A DNA stretch of 64,000 nt, taken from positions 1-64,000 of the forward strand of contig ONHF01000007.1 in assembly GCA_900317555.1 (NCBI GenBank). Direction: 5' to 3'. This stretch comes from an uncultured Lachnospiraceae bacterium (GTDB lineage Bacteria; Bacillota; Clostridia; Lachnospirales; Lachnospiraceae). Below the pieces are notes generated by a model that saw only the letters and a program-made list of their open reading frames with translations, was not told the DNA's origin and ran no database searches. The translations under genes were made by a program, and so were the position numbers. Positions 32,694 to 40,625 of the stretch are shown one piece after another (position 1 is the stretch's first letter; the number at the start of each line of letters is the position of its first letter).

Positions 32694-34627
32694 GTATTGC
32701 TCCCGATATAGCAGTCATACCACTGCTGAAAAACAAAAAAGCTCCAGAGAATTCCCGAATAATTCGCTCCTGTTCCGCTGCCGGCGTCGCCGGTCCGCAG
32801 AAATCCGGCAAGCATAGTCTCCAGCTCCTCCGGTGCGAAGAGCCCCTGCCGGAACAGGAAATCCCGGTCCGCGTAATCCAGAAGCTGCCCGCGGAGCGGT
32901 CCCCGCAGCCAGTCGGACAATGGAACCGAAAAGCCCTTCTTCGGACGGTCCATCAGCTCTTTCGGAATATAGTCATAAACAATATCCTTGAGGATATACT
33001 TTCTGATTCCCTTGTGATATTTAAACGAATGATCGATCCGGAACGAATACTCCATCACATCCTTATCGAGCAGCGGACACCGGTTTTCCAGGGAGTATTT
33101 CATGCCGGCGCGGTCGACTTTGACGAGGATATCGTCCGGAAGATACGTTGCCATATCCAGCAGCATCCGGCGCACCTGCCAGTTCTTCGAAGGGATCTGA
33201 TCTTCAACCGGATAATTGACAGGAAGCCCCGATCCCTTAACAAGGCGTTTTGCCAGAGCGCCGCTTTTTCCCTCGCCGAACTGCGTCCATGTCTTCGGGT
33301 CCGTGTTGCGCGAAATTGTCCGCAGACGGAACGGATAGTGCTCTTCCAGAAGCTTTCCTCCGATGCGGAGCTGCCCGATGCCGTGCGCTGCCGCGCCGAG
33401 AAGCCGGAGCTTCCTTGCCTGCTCCACCTTCTCGTAAATGTTGTAGCCGCAGAAAAACTCATCGCCCGCATCGCCGGAAAGTGCGACACTGACCTTTTGT
33501 TTCGCGAGCGCGGAGACGAGCATCGTCGGGATCTCGGACGAATCTGCCATCGGCTCATCGAAGTGAAGCGGCAGGTCGGACACCAGCTCCAGCATATCCT
33601 TTTCGGAAATCCGAAGCGTCGTATGATCGCACCCGAGGTGCCGTGCAACGGCTTCCGCATACGCAGACTCATCGTACGCGGGATCTTCGAAGCCGATCGA
33701 AAACGTCTTTAAAGGCACCTCGCCGAGTTCCTCCTGCGCAAGCGCGCAGACGAGCGAGGAATCATAGCCGCCGGAGAGAAAACACCCGAGCGGCACATCG
33801 GCAATGAGTCTTCGCCGGACCGAAAGCTGCAGCAGTTTTTTCAGCTCTTGCCGCGCTTCCATGTAATCCGTTACCGGACTCTCCTGCATGCGGCGGTAGA
33901 CATCGAAGACATTCCAGTAGACGCTTTTCGTCAGAATTCCGTCTTTAAAGCGAAGGATCGTCCCCGGCTCCAGCTTATATACATCCTTGAAAACCGTCTC
34001 CGGCCCCGCGATATACTCCTGCGAGAGATAGCGCGCAAGAATATCGCTCCGGATCGTCCGTTCAAATCCGGGACAGGCCATGATGGGTTTCAGTTCGGAA
34101 GCAAAAACAATCCCGGTCCTGCCGGCAGTTCCAAACGAGTCCTGCGCCGTATCTTCGCCGGCCGCGTCCTCGAGCCAGTAATACAAAGGCTTTACGCCCA
34201 TGCGGTCCCTTGCAAGGAAGAGCTCGCCGCTTCTATGATCATAAAGCGCGAACGCGAACATGCCGTTGAAACGGCGGACGCAGTCAATGCCCCACGCAAG
34301 GTACGCCGCGAGGATTACCTCGGTATCGCAGCTGGAGCGGAACGGATAATCCGGCAGTTCCCTGCGGATTTCCTGATAATTGTAGATTTCCCCGTTATAG
34401 ACGATCGTGACTTCTCCGCCCGCAGAATGCATCGGCTGATGCCCTGCGGGAGAGAGATCGAGAATCGAAAGCCTTCTCTGCGCGAGACCGGCCGTATATC
34501 CGCCGGAAGCCGCAAAGACTTCCGCGCCGGTGTCATTCGGCCCTCTCCGGATCATCGTGTCATTCATCCGCGAAAGCTGTTCCTGTGAAATTGTCCTTTT
34601 CGAAATGTATCCGCAGATTCCGCACAT
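32690..34627 (-). CDS. asnB: AsnB-type glutamine-dependent amidotransferase in glycan locus
   Basis: A 645-residue asparagine-synthetase homologue. Cys2 (MCGICGYIS) is the nucleophile of the N-terminal glutaminase, with RRLSILDLSPAGHQPM and VYNGEIYNY; the C-terminal ATP-pyrophosphatase domain has FLSGGYDSS and SLSGDAGDE... equivalents (ALSGDAGDEFF). In surface-glycan loci such enzymes often amidate uronic acids rather than aspartate. ATG 34627 is preceded by AGGAT. Its stop overlaps the start of the GT11-GT2 fusion gene. A second copy lies in cluster B. Confidence 0.88.
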   Translation of the reverse strand: MCGICGYISKRTISQEQLSRMNDTMIRRGPNDTGAEVFAASGGYTAGLAQRRLSILDLSPAGHQPMHSAGGEVTIVYNGEIYNYQEIRRELPDYPFRSSCDTEVILAAYLAWGIDCVRRFNGMFAFALYDHRSGELFLARDRMGVKPLYYWLEDAAGEDTAQDSFGTAGRTGIVFASELKPIMACPGFERTIRSDILARYLSQEYIAGPETVFKDVYKLEPGTILRFKDGILTKSVYWNVFDVYRRMQESPVTDYMEARQELKKLLQLSVRRRLIADVPLGCFLSGGYDSSLVCALAQEELGEVPLKTFSIGFEDPAYDESAYAEAVARHLGCDHTTLRISEKDMLELVSDLPLHFDEPMADSSEIPTMLVSALAKQKVSVALSGDAGDEFFCGYNIYEKVEQARKLRLLGAAAHGIGQLRIGGKLLEEHYPFRLRTISRNTDPKTWTQFGEGKSGALAKRLVKGSGLPVNYPVEDQIPSKNWQVRRMLLDMATYLPDDILVKVDRAGMKYSLENRCPLLDKDVMEYSFRIDHSFKYHKGIRKYILKDIVYDYIPKELMDRPKKGFSVPLSDWLRGPLRGQLLDYADRDFLFRQGLFAPEELETMLAGFLRTGDAGSGTGANYSGILWSFFVFQQWYDCYIGSNT

Positions 34628-34722
34628 AAATCAATCCTGTGTTCTTACATCCGGCGCAGTCTTCACGCTGCTGCTGCGTCCCGGTTTCCGCCGCCTCTGA
34701 CAGCTCGCTGCGCAGTGCGCCG

Positions 34723-35637
34723 CTACCGCAGCCGGATCATATCTCCGAATTTTCGGTCATACTCCGGCGGGTCGAACGGATCAAACCCCGAGCCGTGAAA
34801 AAACGTAATTTCTCCGAAATAAATCTGTCCGTCCACAACATAAAAGTCGGTGCGCAGCACCGGCGGGTTCCCGACCGCTTCTGTCAGTTTTTCCGAAAGC
34901 GCCAGCAGCTCATCCGTGCAGGGAAGGTCCGGCGCCGGCAGAGCCGGGTCCGAAGGAACGCCGTTGCTGACCGGGATATACGACCAGTCCGGCGTGTAGA
35001 AATTCTTCACATGCGCGCCCGAATGCCTGTCACTGTCAACCTGAATGAAGGCTGCCTTGCCGTTAAAGACATGCACCTTATAATCTCTGGGTTCGCTGCC
35101 GTCCGCGGGCAGAAGAAGCTTTTCCGCAAGGATTCTCGGCTTCACGTTTTTATAAGGATATTCCCTGCCGGTGTAATAATAATTGACCTTCAGGCAGGTG
35201 TTGATTTTCTGCCGCGCGGCTGCAAGATCCAGCTTCTTCTTGTCTCTGACCAGCACTTCGCCGCCGGAATTATGTGTGCATTTGAGCACAAACTGCTGTG
35301 GTAGACTTTCAAAGTCAATATCGTCAAAGCAATCATACACGCCATACGCCGGTACGACATGCTCTTCTCCAAGCGCCTGCCGCACAAATGCCTTGACCTC
35401 GTATTTGTCGACCAGTGCCGCATAGGACGGATTTTTCTCATGGAGCTTGAGCCACTGCACCTTTTCCGTATAGGTGCGGGGATTGTCAAGATCCGGCTCC
35501 CTGCCGAAAAAGAGTCTGTAGCGGCGCCGGATAAATTCCTCATCGGAAAGCCTGTTATAAAATCCCGCCTTCGCCAGATATCCAAAGCGGATCTTCGGAT
35601 CGGTCAGGAACCTTCGAAGGTAAACCGATATACTCAT
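34723..35637 (-). CDS. TupA-like ATP-grasp protein
   Basis: A 304-residue TupA-like ATP-grasp protein. RTYTEKVQWLKLHEKNP, LVDKYEVKAFV, FVLKCTHNSGGEVLV and PRDYKVHVFNGK are the family landmarks, and the C-terminus has TDFYVVDGQIYFGEITFFHGSGFD with the metal-binding Glu. TupA takes part in teichuronopeptide synthesis in Bacillus; relatives in capsule clusters are thought to join an amino acid or a sugar carboxylate. ATG 35637 was chosen because it shares ATGA with the upstream stop and follows AGAGGA. Confidence 0.87.
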   Translation of the reverse strand: MSISVYLRRFLTDPKIRFGYLAKAGFYNRLSDEEFIRRRYRLFFGREPDLDNPRTYTEKVQWLKLHEKNPSYAALVDKYEVKAFVRQALGEEHVVPAYGVYDCFDDIDFESLPQQFVLKCTHNSGGEVLVRDKKKLDLAAARQKINTCLKVNYYYTGREYPYKNVKPRILAEKLLLPADGSEPRDYKVHVFNGKAAFIQVDSDRHSGAHVKNFYTPDWSYIPVSNGVPSDPALPAPDLPCTDELLALSEKLTEAVGNPPVLRTDFYVVDGQIYFGEITFFHGSGFDPFDPPEYDRKFGDMIRLR

Positions 35638-36860
35638 ATGGTTCCTCTGCCTCCGCGAAGATACCACGCCTGCAGTCTCTTTGCCGCCGCGCTCACTTCA
35701 TAGCCGGCGGCGGAAAGCTTTTCCCGCGCCTCCAGAGAACGCTGCTGCCTCGGCGCCGCTGTCATGACCTGCATCGCGGCAAGATCTTTCGCAAATGCGC
35801 CCGCGTCCGTAATGCGGCTCTGCAGAACTTCCTCCGTAATACATACTTCATCCGTAATGCTGTCGGAAATCACGCAGGGAAGTCCCGCGGCCTGCGCTTC
35901 GATAACCGTACCCGGCAGTCCTTCATAAAGAGACGGAAGCGTGAACAGATCCATCGCCGCGTAGAGCTTTGCGGTCTCCGCAGGAGTCCTTTCCCCGGCA
36001 AAAACGACCGCGTCTGAAAGTCCTCTCTCCCGCGCCTTTGCCTCGACGTCTCCCATGTTTACACCGCCGCCGATCAAAAGGAGACGGAAGTCCCGTTCCG
36101 GATAATCCTCCCGCAGCTTTAAAAGAACCGGCAGCAGGAACGCCTGGTTTTTCACGGGATCAAAGCGGCCGACATGGCCGATGACCGAAGCACCGTCCGG
36201 AAAACCGAACTGCTTTCGCAGCAGGGCTCTGTTTTGCTCCGCTTCCGCGTTGAAAGCAAAAGCTGAAAGATCAACCGCATTCGGCATAAACTGCACTCTG
36301 CCTTCGCGGCATGCCTTTTCACCGAAAACGCTGATGCCTGCAGGCCGCGAGCAGGCGAGCATGCAGTCGCACCGTTTCGGGAGCGGCCTTCGCAGCCATC
36401 TTGTCGCAAGCCCCCGTAGTCCCGGGTCCACGCCGGCGCTTCTGGCGTGCGCGATCGTAAGCGGAACTCCTGCCGCTTTCGCGAGCGGCAGATACACAGA
36501 GGCCATGCTGGTCATATGCCCTTCCACGGCGGCGAATTCGTGATGTCCGGCAAAGAAGGCGCCGGCCGCCTTCCTGTAGCGCAGAAGGTTCCGGCCGTCA
36601 AAGCGCGGCAGGACATAGATTCTGCCGCCAAGTGCCGTTATCTCATCATCAAAGAATTCCTTCGGGCGAAGACGCAGCAGATTTTCCGTGCTGTCATCTC
36701 CTCCGCACGCGGCTTTTGAAACACCGTAATGCACCAGAAAGTCAAACTGAATCTTATCCCTGTCGATATGACGGTAAAGATCCATAATACGGCTTTCCGC
36801 GCCGCCCATATTCAGCTTGCCGAGTACGTGGAGCACACGGATCGGTTCTGTATTCGTCAT
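35634..36860 (-). CDS. Family 4 glycosyltransferase
   Basis: A 408-residue GT4 enzyme: IRVLHVLGKLNMGGAESRIM at the N-terminus, EGHMTSMASVYLP, VIGHVGRFDPVKNQAFLLP, and FTLPSLYEGLPGTVIEAQAAG in the donor site. This pattern is close to EpsF-like capsule transferases. ATG 36860 lies 10 bases after GGGAG; the 108-base upstream extension of the frame is not protein-like. The next upstream gene ends 126 bases away, the largest gap inside cluster A. Confidence 0.88.
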   Translation of the reverse strand: MTNTEPIRVLHVLGKLNMGGAESRIMDLYRHIDRDKIQFDFLVHYGVSKAACGGDDSTENLLRLRPKEFFDDEITALGGRIYVLPRFDGRNLLRYRKAAGAFFAGHHEFAAVEGHMTSMASVYLPLAKAAGVPLTIAHARSAGVDPGLRGLATRWLRRPLPKRCDCMLACSRPAGISVFGEKACREGRVQFMPNAVDLSAFAFNAEAEQNRALLRKQFGFPDGASVIGHVGRFDPVKNQAFLLPVLLKLREDYPERDFRLLLIGGGVNMGDVEAKARERGLSDAVVFAGERTPAETAKLYAAMDLFTLPSLYEGLPGTVIEAQAAGLPCVISDSITDEVCITEEVLQSRITDAGAFAKDLAAMQVMTAAPRQQRSLEAREKLSAAGYEVSAAAKRLQAWYLRGGRGTI

Positions 36861-36986
36861 TTCGATTTTCTCCCGCTGTTCCCCGCGGCGGCCGTGCAGA
36901 GCGCGTCTGCGCTTTTCTCTGCTGCAGCAAACCTTCCGCCCATACTGCGCGGGCGTGGTACTTTTCATGCGGCCGCGCCGCTGCCG

Positions 36987-37721
36987 TTATCTGCCCGCCG
37001 ATACCAGCATCCGCTTTGCCGAGGCCATCGCCCTTTCGATCATTCTTCCTCCGATGCCTCTCTTCACCGGCCGGTAATACAGAAGTTCTCTGTACGGCAG
37101 CATCTGCTGCTCCTGAAAAATCTTCTCATAGCGGGCAAAGTCTTTCTCTTCAAGCGTATTGCAGTGCACGACAAACGTCGTAACGCCGTCTTTCTTATGC
37201 AGGCTGGACTGCTGCCGGAAAGCTACCGGATAAAATGTGATGCCGTCATAGAGATACGGCAGCTTTCCAAAGCCGTCGGTCATGCGCGTAAAGCCGTTTT
37301 CCCGAAGCGCTTTCAGGGTATTGCTGTCATAGGTATGCGACGGCGCCATGAAGATATCCGTGACAATCGCATGATCCGCCAGCACCTTTTTGCCGATTTC
37401 AATCATCTTGCGCTGTTTTTCATAAGGAATACCCGCGAATTCGGACTGGTGATTGAGCGGAAACATGCCGCCGCGTTTCGTCGTGTACACATGGTGCAGG
37501 CCGTGCATGGCGATTTCCCAGCCGAGCTCGTCGCGCAGGGAGAGGACATACGGCCAAAAATCAGAGCGCGCTTCCCCGCGGGAAAGGCCTTTGTCCTCCG
37601 GCAGCGGCACAACGCCGATCAGAGGCTTGACATAATACCGGTCCATCAGTTCCTTGAATCTGTTAAATTTCACCCAATCCATGTCGGGCGTAATATCGTC
37701 TAATCGGACCGCAATTTTCAA
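36987..37721 (-). CDS. DUF2334 polysaccharide-deacetylase-like protein
   Basis: A 244-residue protein with a NodB-like fold of the DUF2334 kind. It has MKIAVRLDDITPDMDW at the start, with the metal-binding Asp pair, MHGLHHVYTT with two His, and MAPSHTYDSNTLKAL with a third His. No signal peptide is visible, so the enzyme is probably cytoplasmic and acts on a precursor; N-deacetylation of a sugar is inferred. The start is TTG 37721, whose last bases overlap the stop of the epimerase gene (TTGA), behind GGTGA. Confidence 0.78.
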   Translation of the reverse strand: MKIAVRLDDITPDMDWVKFNRFKELMDRYYVKPLIGVVPLPEDKGLSRGEARSDFWPYVLSLRDELGWEIAMHGLHHVYTTKRGGMFPLNHQSEFAGIPYEKQRKMIEIGKKVLADHAIVTDIFMAPSHTYDSNTLKALRENGFTRMTDGFGKLPYLYDGITFYPVAFRQQSSLHKKDGVTTFVVHCNTLEEKDFARYEKIFQEQQMLPYRELLYYRPVKRGIGGRMIERAMASAKRMLVSAGR

Positions 37722-38722
37722 GATTTTTCACCGCCGGTTCTGTTTTGCGAGAAGTATTCCCTGTACCAGTCAATCGCGAGCCTGATGCCGGCAGCAAAAT
37801 CATACGAAGGATCATAGCCGAGCTTTTCCGCCGCCTTGGAAATATCCGCGTTGGAATCCCGGATATCGCCGGCTCTCGGCGGTCCGAACACCGGCTCCAC
37901 CTCTACGCCGAGGGCATTGCAGATGTCATGGTAGACATCGATCAGATACTCTCTTCCGCCGGCGCCGATGTTATAGGCAGTTCCTGCCGCCTCTTCCGGA
38001 GCCGCGCACGCGCGCAGGCATCCCTCGATGACATTATCGATATACGTGAAGTCCCGGCTCTGTCTGCCGTCCCCGTTAATTGTAGGGCGCTCTCCCGACA
38101 GGAGCTGCCGGATAAACTTCGGAATAACCGCGGCATACGCGCCGTCCGGGTCCTGATGCCTGCCGAAGACATTGAAGAAGCGCATTCCGTAGGTGTTCAA
38201 CCCGTACAGTTTCTTGTAAAGCTTTCCGTACTCCTCATCGGTTCGTTTGGTCAGTGCGTAAGGTGAAAGGACATTGCCTTCGAAGCCTTCCTTCTTGGGG
38301 AGCGTTGTTGAATCGCCGTATACCGAGGAACTCGAAGCGTAGACAAAACGCGATACCCCGTTCTGTCTTGCGGCTTCCATCATGTTCAGAGTGCCTTTGA
38401 TATTGATTTCCTCGTACAGAAGCGGCATCTCAATGCTTCTGGGCACCGACCCCCAGGCTGCGAGGTGAATGACATAATCCGCGCCTTTCACGGCTTCCAT
38501 GCAGGAATCCAGATCACGGATATCTTTCTGCAGGAATGTGAATCTTTCATTTTTCATGTACGGCTCGATATTCTCGATATGCCCTGTGGAAAGGTTATCC
38601 ATCACGCGGACAGTATACCCCATGTCCAGCAGAGCTCCCGCGATGTTCGATCCGATGAAGCCGGCTCCGCCGGTCACCGTGAACACGCTGCCTTCCGGAA
38701 ACTTTATGTTCTGATAGCTCAT
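37718..38722 (-). CDS. NAD-dependent UDP-sugar 4-epimerase (WbpP/TviC-like)
   Basis: A 334-residue extended short-chain dehydrogenase. VTGGAGFIGSNIAGALL is the NAD site, ASSSSVYGD the Ser, and SPYALTKRTDEEY the Tyr-x3-Lys. The segment HLAAWGSVPRSIEMP matches WbpP/TviC/Gne, which interconvert UDP-GlcNAc and UDP-GalNAc or the uronic acids. A matching TviB-like dehydrogenase is at 41444-42763. ATG 38722 follows GAGGA. It is the first gene of cluster A, directly downstream of the repeat-rich promoter region. Confidence 0.9.
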   Translation of the reverse strand: MSYQNIKFPEGSVFTVTGGAGFIGSNIAGALLDMGYTVRVMDNLSTGHIENIEPYMKNERFTFLQKDIRDLDSCMEAVKGADYVIHLAAWGSVPRSIEMPLLYEEINIKGTLNMMEAARQNGVSRFVYASSSSVYGDSTTLPKKEGFEGNVLSPYALTKRTDEEYGKLYKKLYGLNTYGMRFFNVFGRHQDPDGAYAAVIPKFIRQLLSGERPTINGDGRQSRDFTYIDNVIEGCLRACAAPEEAAGTAYNIGAGGREYLIDVYHDICNALGVEVEPVFGPPRAGDIRDSNADISKAAEKLGYDPSYDFAAGIRLAIDWYREYFSQNRTGGEKS

Positions 38723-38784
38723 TGATCTTCCTCTTTTCCTGATGCAGAAAATGCGCGCGAAAAGGCGCATGTCGTAATTTATAT

Positions 38785-38813
38785 ATTATACCATGAAAGG
38801 CCATGCTCTTGCA
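38785..38813 (-). promoter_or_regulatory. Cluster A promoter: extended -10 TGGTATAAT with repeat word at -35
   Basis: On the minus strand TGG-TATAAT occupies 38793-38785, a perfect extended -10, about 65 bases before the epimerase start. Sixteen to eighteen bases upstream there is no consensus -35; instead that place is filled by TGCAAGA, one copy of the repeated word. This arrangement suits an activator- or repressor-controlled promoter. Confidence 0.55.
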
Positions 38814-38983
38814 CGGATTGGCGTGCGGGCAGCCGGGCAAGCCGCGCAAGAGCTCGGGTAAGCCGCGCCTGCTCTTGCAATTTCCCGCAATTTCGTGCAG
38901 ATCTGAAGATTTTCCGGTTTTGCAAGAAAGCCTTCTGCGCAAACCCGCATTTCTGCTCTATTGCAAGAAAGTTTGTCGGTCAT
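38786..38983 (-). CDS. Doubtful 65-residue cysteine-containing small ORF
   Basis: ATG 38983 is preceded by AGAAGGA at a good distance and opens a 65-codon frame with six cysteines that ends in the TAA inside the -10 box of the cluster A promoter. It spans much of the repeat region, so its composition follows the repeats (Ala, Arg and Cys-rich). No family is recognised. It could be a leader peptide or chance. Confidence 0.2.
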   Translation of the reverse strand: MTDKLSCNRAEMRVCAEGFLAKPENLQICTKLREIARAGAAYPSSCAACPAARTPIRARAWPFMV

Positions 38984-39044
38984 TTACATCATCCTTCTTG
39001 CAAATTTTCAAATTGTGGTTTTTTGCAAGAAGAGCTTCTTGCAA
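38807..39044. repeat. Array of TTGCAAGAA / TTCTTGCAA sites
   Basis: Forward words TTGCAAGAA lie at 38920-38928, 38961-38969 and 39023-39031; reverse words TTCTTGCAA at 38995-39003 and 39036-39044; shorter relatives at 38807-38813 (TCTTGCA), 38846-38851 (GCAAGA) and 38873-38880 (TCTTGCAA). Same-orientation copies are 41, 62, 41 and 123 bases apart, all close to multiples of two helical turns. This suits cooperative binding of a regulator on one DNA face. Confidence 0.6.
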
Positions 39045-39047
39045 AAA
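39020..39047. repeat. 28-base palindrome TTTTTGCAAGAAG-AG-CTTCTTGCAAAAA
   Basis: Two perfect 13-base arms with a 2-base centre. The centre is too short for an easy RNA loop without opening some pairs, though a 12-pair stem is possible and the T/A ends could help termination of the DUF1934 transcript. It joins two of the repeated words head to head, so a strong protein-binding site is equally likely. Confidence 0.55.
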
Positions 39048-39163
39048 GCACTCAGCACTTTTCCGCCACACCGGCCAAGCGGGCAGGTTACGCATGGCAG
39101 CCGGAACTTCCGCCACACCGGGAAAGCGATCAGGCGTCCCCGGAACTCCCGCGGTTCGCCCGC

Positions 39164-39595
39164 CTACACAATCGGCTGCTGCACCGCCGAGATAATCACG
39201 GTACTGTCCTGCACTTTGCGTCCGCCCGCGTGCAGCTCATAGTCCACGCGGATTTCCACGCGCGCCCTGCTCTCTGTCAATACAATTTCCTTCGCGGTCA
39301 TGCCAAGCTCCAGAATGCCCGCCGGAGTCTTGTAATGCGTGACATTCATTTTGCCCTTTTCAAAGGTCATTCTGGATTCCAGCGCGCCCTTCTTCGTAAC
39401 TTCCAGTATCTGCCCGTTGAATTTGACTATGTTTTGAATAACGCCGTCCGCTCCATCCGGAAGCTCGTCGTATAAAAGATAATGCTTTCCGTTCTGCACA
39501 AAGTGCCGGCCGGAAGCTGTTGTAACAACCGGATCCTGCCGGACCCCGTCCGTTTCGTGCGTTCCTGTTACTGTGATAATCACATTCCGTGTCAT
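39164..39595 (-). CDS. DUF1934 beta-barrel protein (YwiB-like)
   Basis: A 143-residue protein of the DUF1934 family, a small calycin-like beta barrel: VIITVTGTHE, HYLLYDE, QNIVKFNGQILEVTKKGALESRMTFE and ELGMTAKEI. Its biochemical role is not established. ATG 39595 follows GGGAG, 41 bases after the AEC transporter gene, so the two may be co-transcribed. It is unrelated to polysaccharide synthesis. Confidence 0.85.
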   Translation of the reverse strand: MTRNVIITVTGTHETDGVRQDPVVTTASGRHFVQNGKHYLLYDELPDGADGVIQNIVKFNGQILEVTKKGALESRMTFEKGKMNVTHYKTPAGILELGMTAKEIVLTESRARVEIRVDYELHAGGRKVQDSTVIISAVQQPIV

Positions 39596-39636
39596 AAGTC
39601 ACTCCCTGCGTAAAAACAAAGCTGCGGCCACCCGCC

Positions 39637-40581
39637 CTATAGATCGCCGAGTGTACGGAACAGCCAGATCCAGAGCGTCAATGTAAAGGGACTGAGAACC
39701 GTTGTCAGCATCACAGTGCCGGAGGAAACCGTCCCTTTGTGTCCCATGCTCTTCGCCATGACATAGCCTGCCACCGTTCCCGCGGAGCCGAGCATGATAA
39801 TCGCGGCAGCCAGCTTCTGGCCGCGGTAGCCTAGCGCGAGCGCAAGCGGCGCAAAGAGCGCTGTAAAGACGAGCAGCCGGAGGGTGCTTGCCCCCAGAAT
39901 CGGCCCGATTTTCCGCCGGATATCTGCAAAGTCAAGACTCGCCCCAAGTGCGATCAGTCCCATCGGGCTGGCCATCCGTCCGATATAGCCTGCCGTCCTG
40001 GAAAGCATTTCCGGCATATGCAGGCCGGATAAAGACCAGCCGAAGCCAAGCAGAATTCCCCAGATAATCGGATTCTTCAAAATGCCGGTAAACGCGCCGC
40101 GAAGGCGCGCCCTGTCAACCGTTCCTCCGCCCGGTTTCATCAGAGACAGCACCAGAACCGCGAGCACATTGTATAAAGGAACACTTCCGAGCATCATCAG
40201 CGTACCCATGGCGCCGTCATTGTAGATGTTTTCCATGTAGGTCATGCCAAGGAGCGACACACTGCTTCTGTAGGCACCCTGCACGAATTCTCCGCGGCTG
40301 TCCTTGTCCCGCACAAGGAACGAAAAGGCGAATGCGATGAGCGCCGACAGCAAAGATACAGCAAAACAATACACAACATACGACGTATCCCAGAGCTTCC
40401 AGAAGTCCACTTCATAAAGCTGGACGAACAGGTTCACGGGCAGAGCGATTTTGAAGACAAAGGAATTCATCGACGAGGCGAAGCTCTCAGAAATAAAGCC
40501 GGTTTTCCGGAAGATGTACCCAAGCATCATCACGAGAAAAACCGGCATTGTGGCATTCAGGCTGAATATGAGATTCGACAT
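39637..40581 (-). CDS. AEC-family transporter (auxin efflux carrier type)
   Basis: A 314-residue integral membrane protein with about ten helices. MPVFLVMMLGYIFRKTGF, FVFKIALPVNLF, NPIIWGILLGFGW and MGLIALGASLDF are the family pattern. Bacterial members export or import organic acids such as malate or other small anions; the substrate here is unknown. ATG 40581 follows AGAAGG. It lies 44 bases downstream of the TrmH-type methyltransferase gene. Confidence 0.88.
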   Translation of the reverse strand: MSNLIFSLNATMPVFLVMMLGYIFRKTGFISESFASSMNSFVFKIALPVNLFVQLYEVDFWKLWDTSYVVYCFAVSLLSALIAFAFSFLVRDKDSRGEFVQGAYRSSVSLLGMTYMENIYNDGAMGTLMMLGSVPLYNVLAVLVLSLMKPGGGTVDRARLRGAFTGILKNPIIWGILLGFGWSLSGLHMPEMLSRTAGYIGRMASPMGLIALGASLDFADIRRKIGPILGASTLRLLVFTALFAPLALALGYRGQKLAAAIIMLGSAGTVAGYVMAKSMGHKGTVSSGTVMLTTVLSPFTLTLWIWLFRTLGDL

Positions 40582-40625
40582 GTGTTACCTTCTTTCCGGC
40601 ACGGCAGGCTCCGCGCGGCAGCAAT

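Larger units (their letters stand above)
38723..39163. other. 441-base non-coding control region with repeated TTGCAAGAA words
   Basis: No convincing gene is present. The stretch contains an extended -10 promoter facing cluster A (38785-38793), at least eight copies of a TTGCAAGAA/TTCTTGCAA-related word in both orientations between 38807 and 39044, a 28-base palindrome (39020-39047), a 21-base-offset direct repeat (38835-38847, 38856-38868), an inverted repeat (38846-38853 with 38871-38878) and a 14-base direct repeat (39061-39074, 39108-39121). It separates DUF1934 from the polysaccharide operon. It probably serves as the operon's regulatory region. Confidence 0.6.

Noticed and set aside
38807..39050. 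CRISPR array
   Set aside because: The repeated word is only about 9 bases, appears in both orientations and has no uniform spacers or cas genes.
38803..39195. A 130-codon plus-strand frame in the repeat region
   Set aside because: No ribosome site, Ser/Arg/Pro-rich translation dictated by repeats, and it runs into the DUF1934 gene on the other strand.
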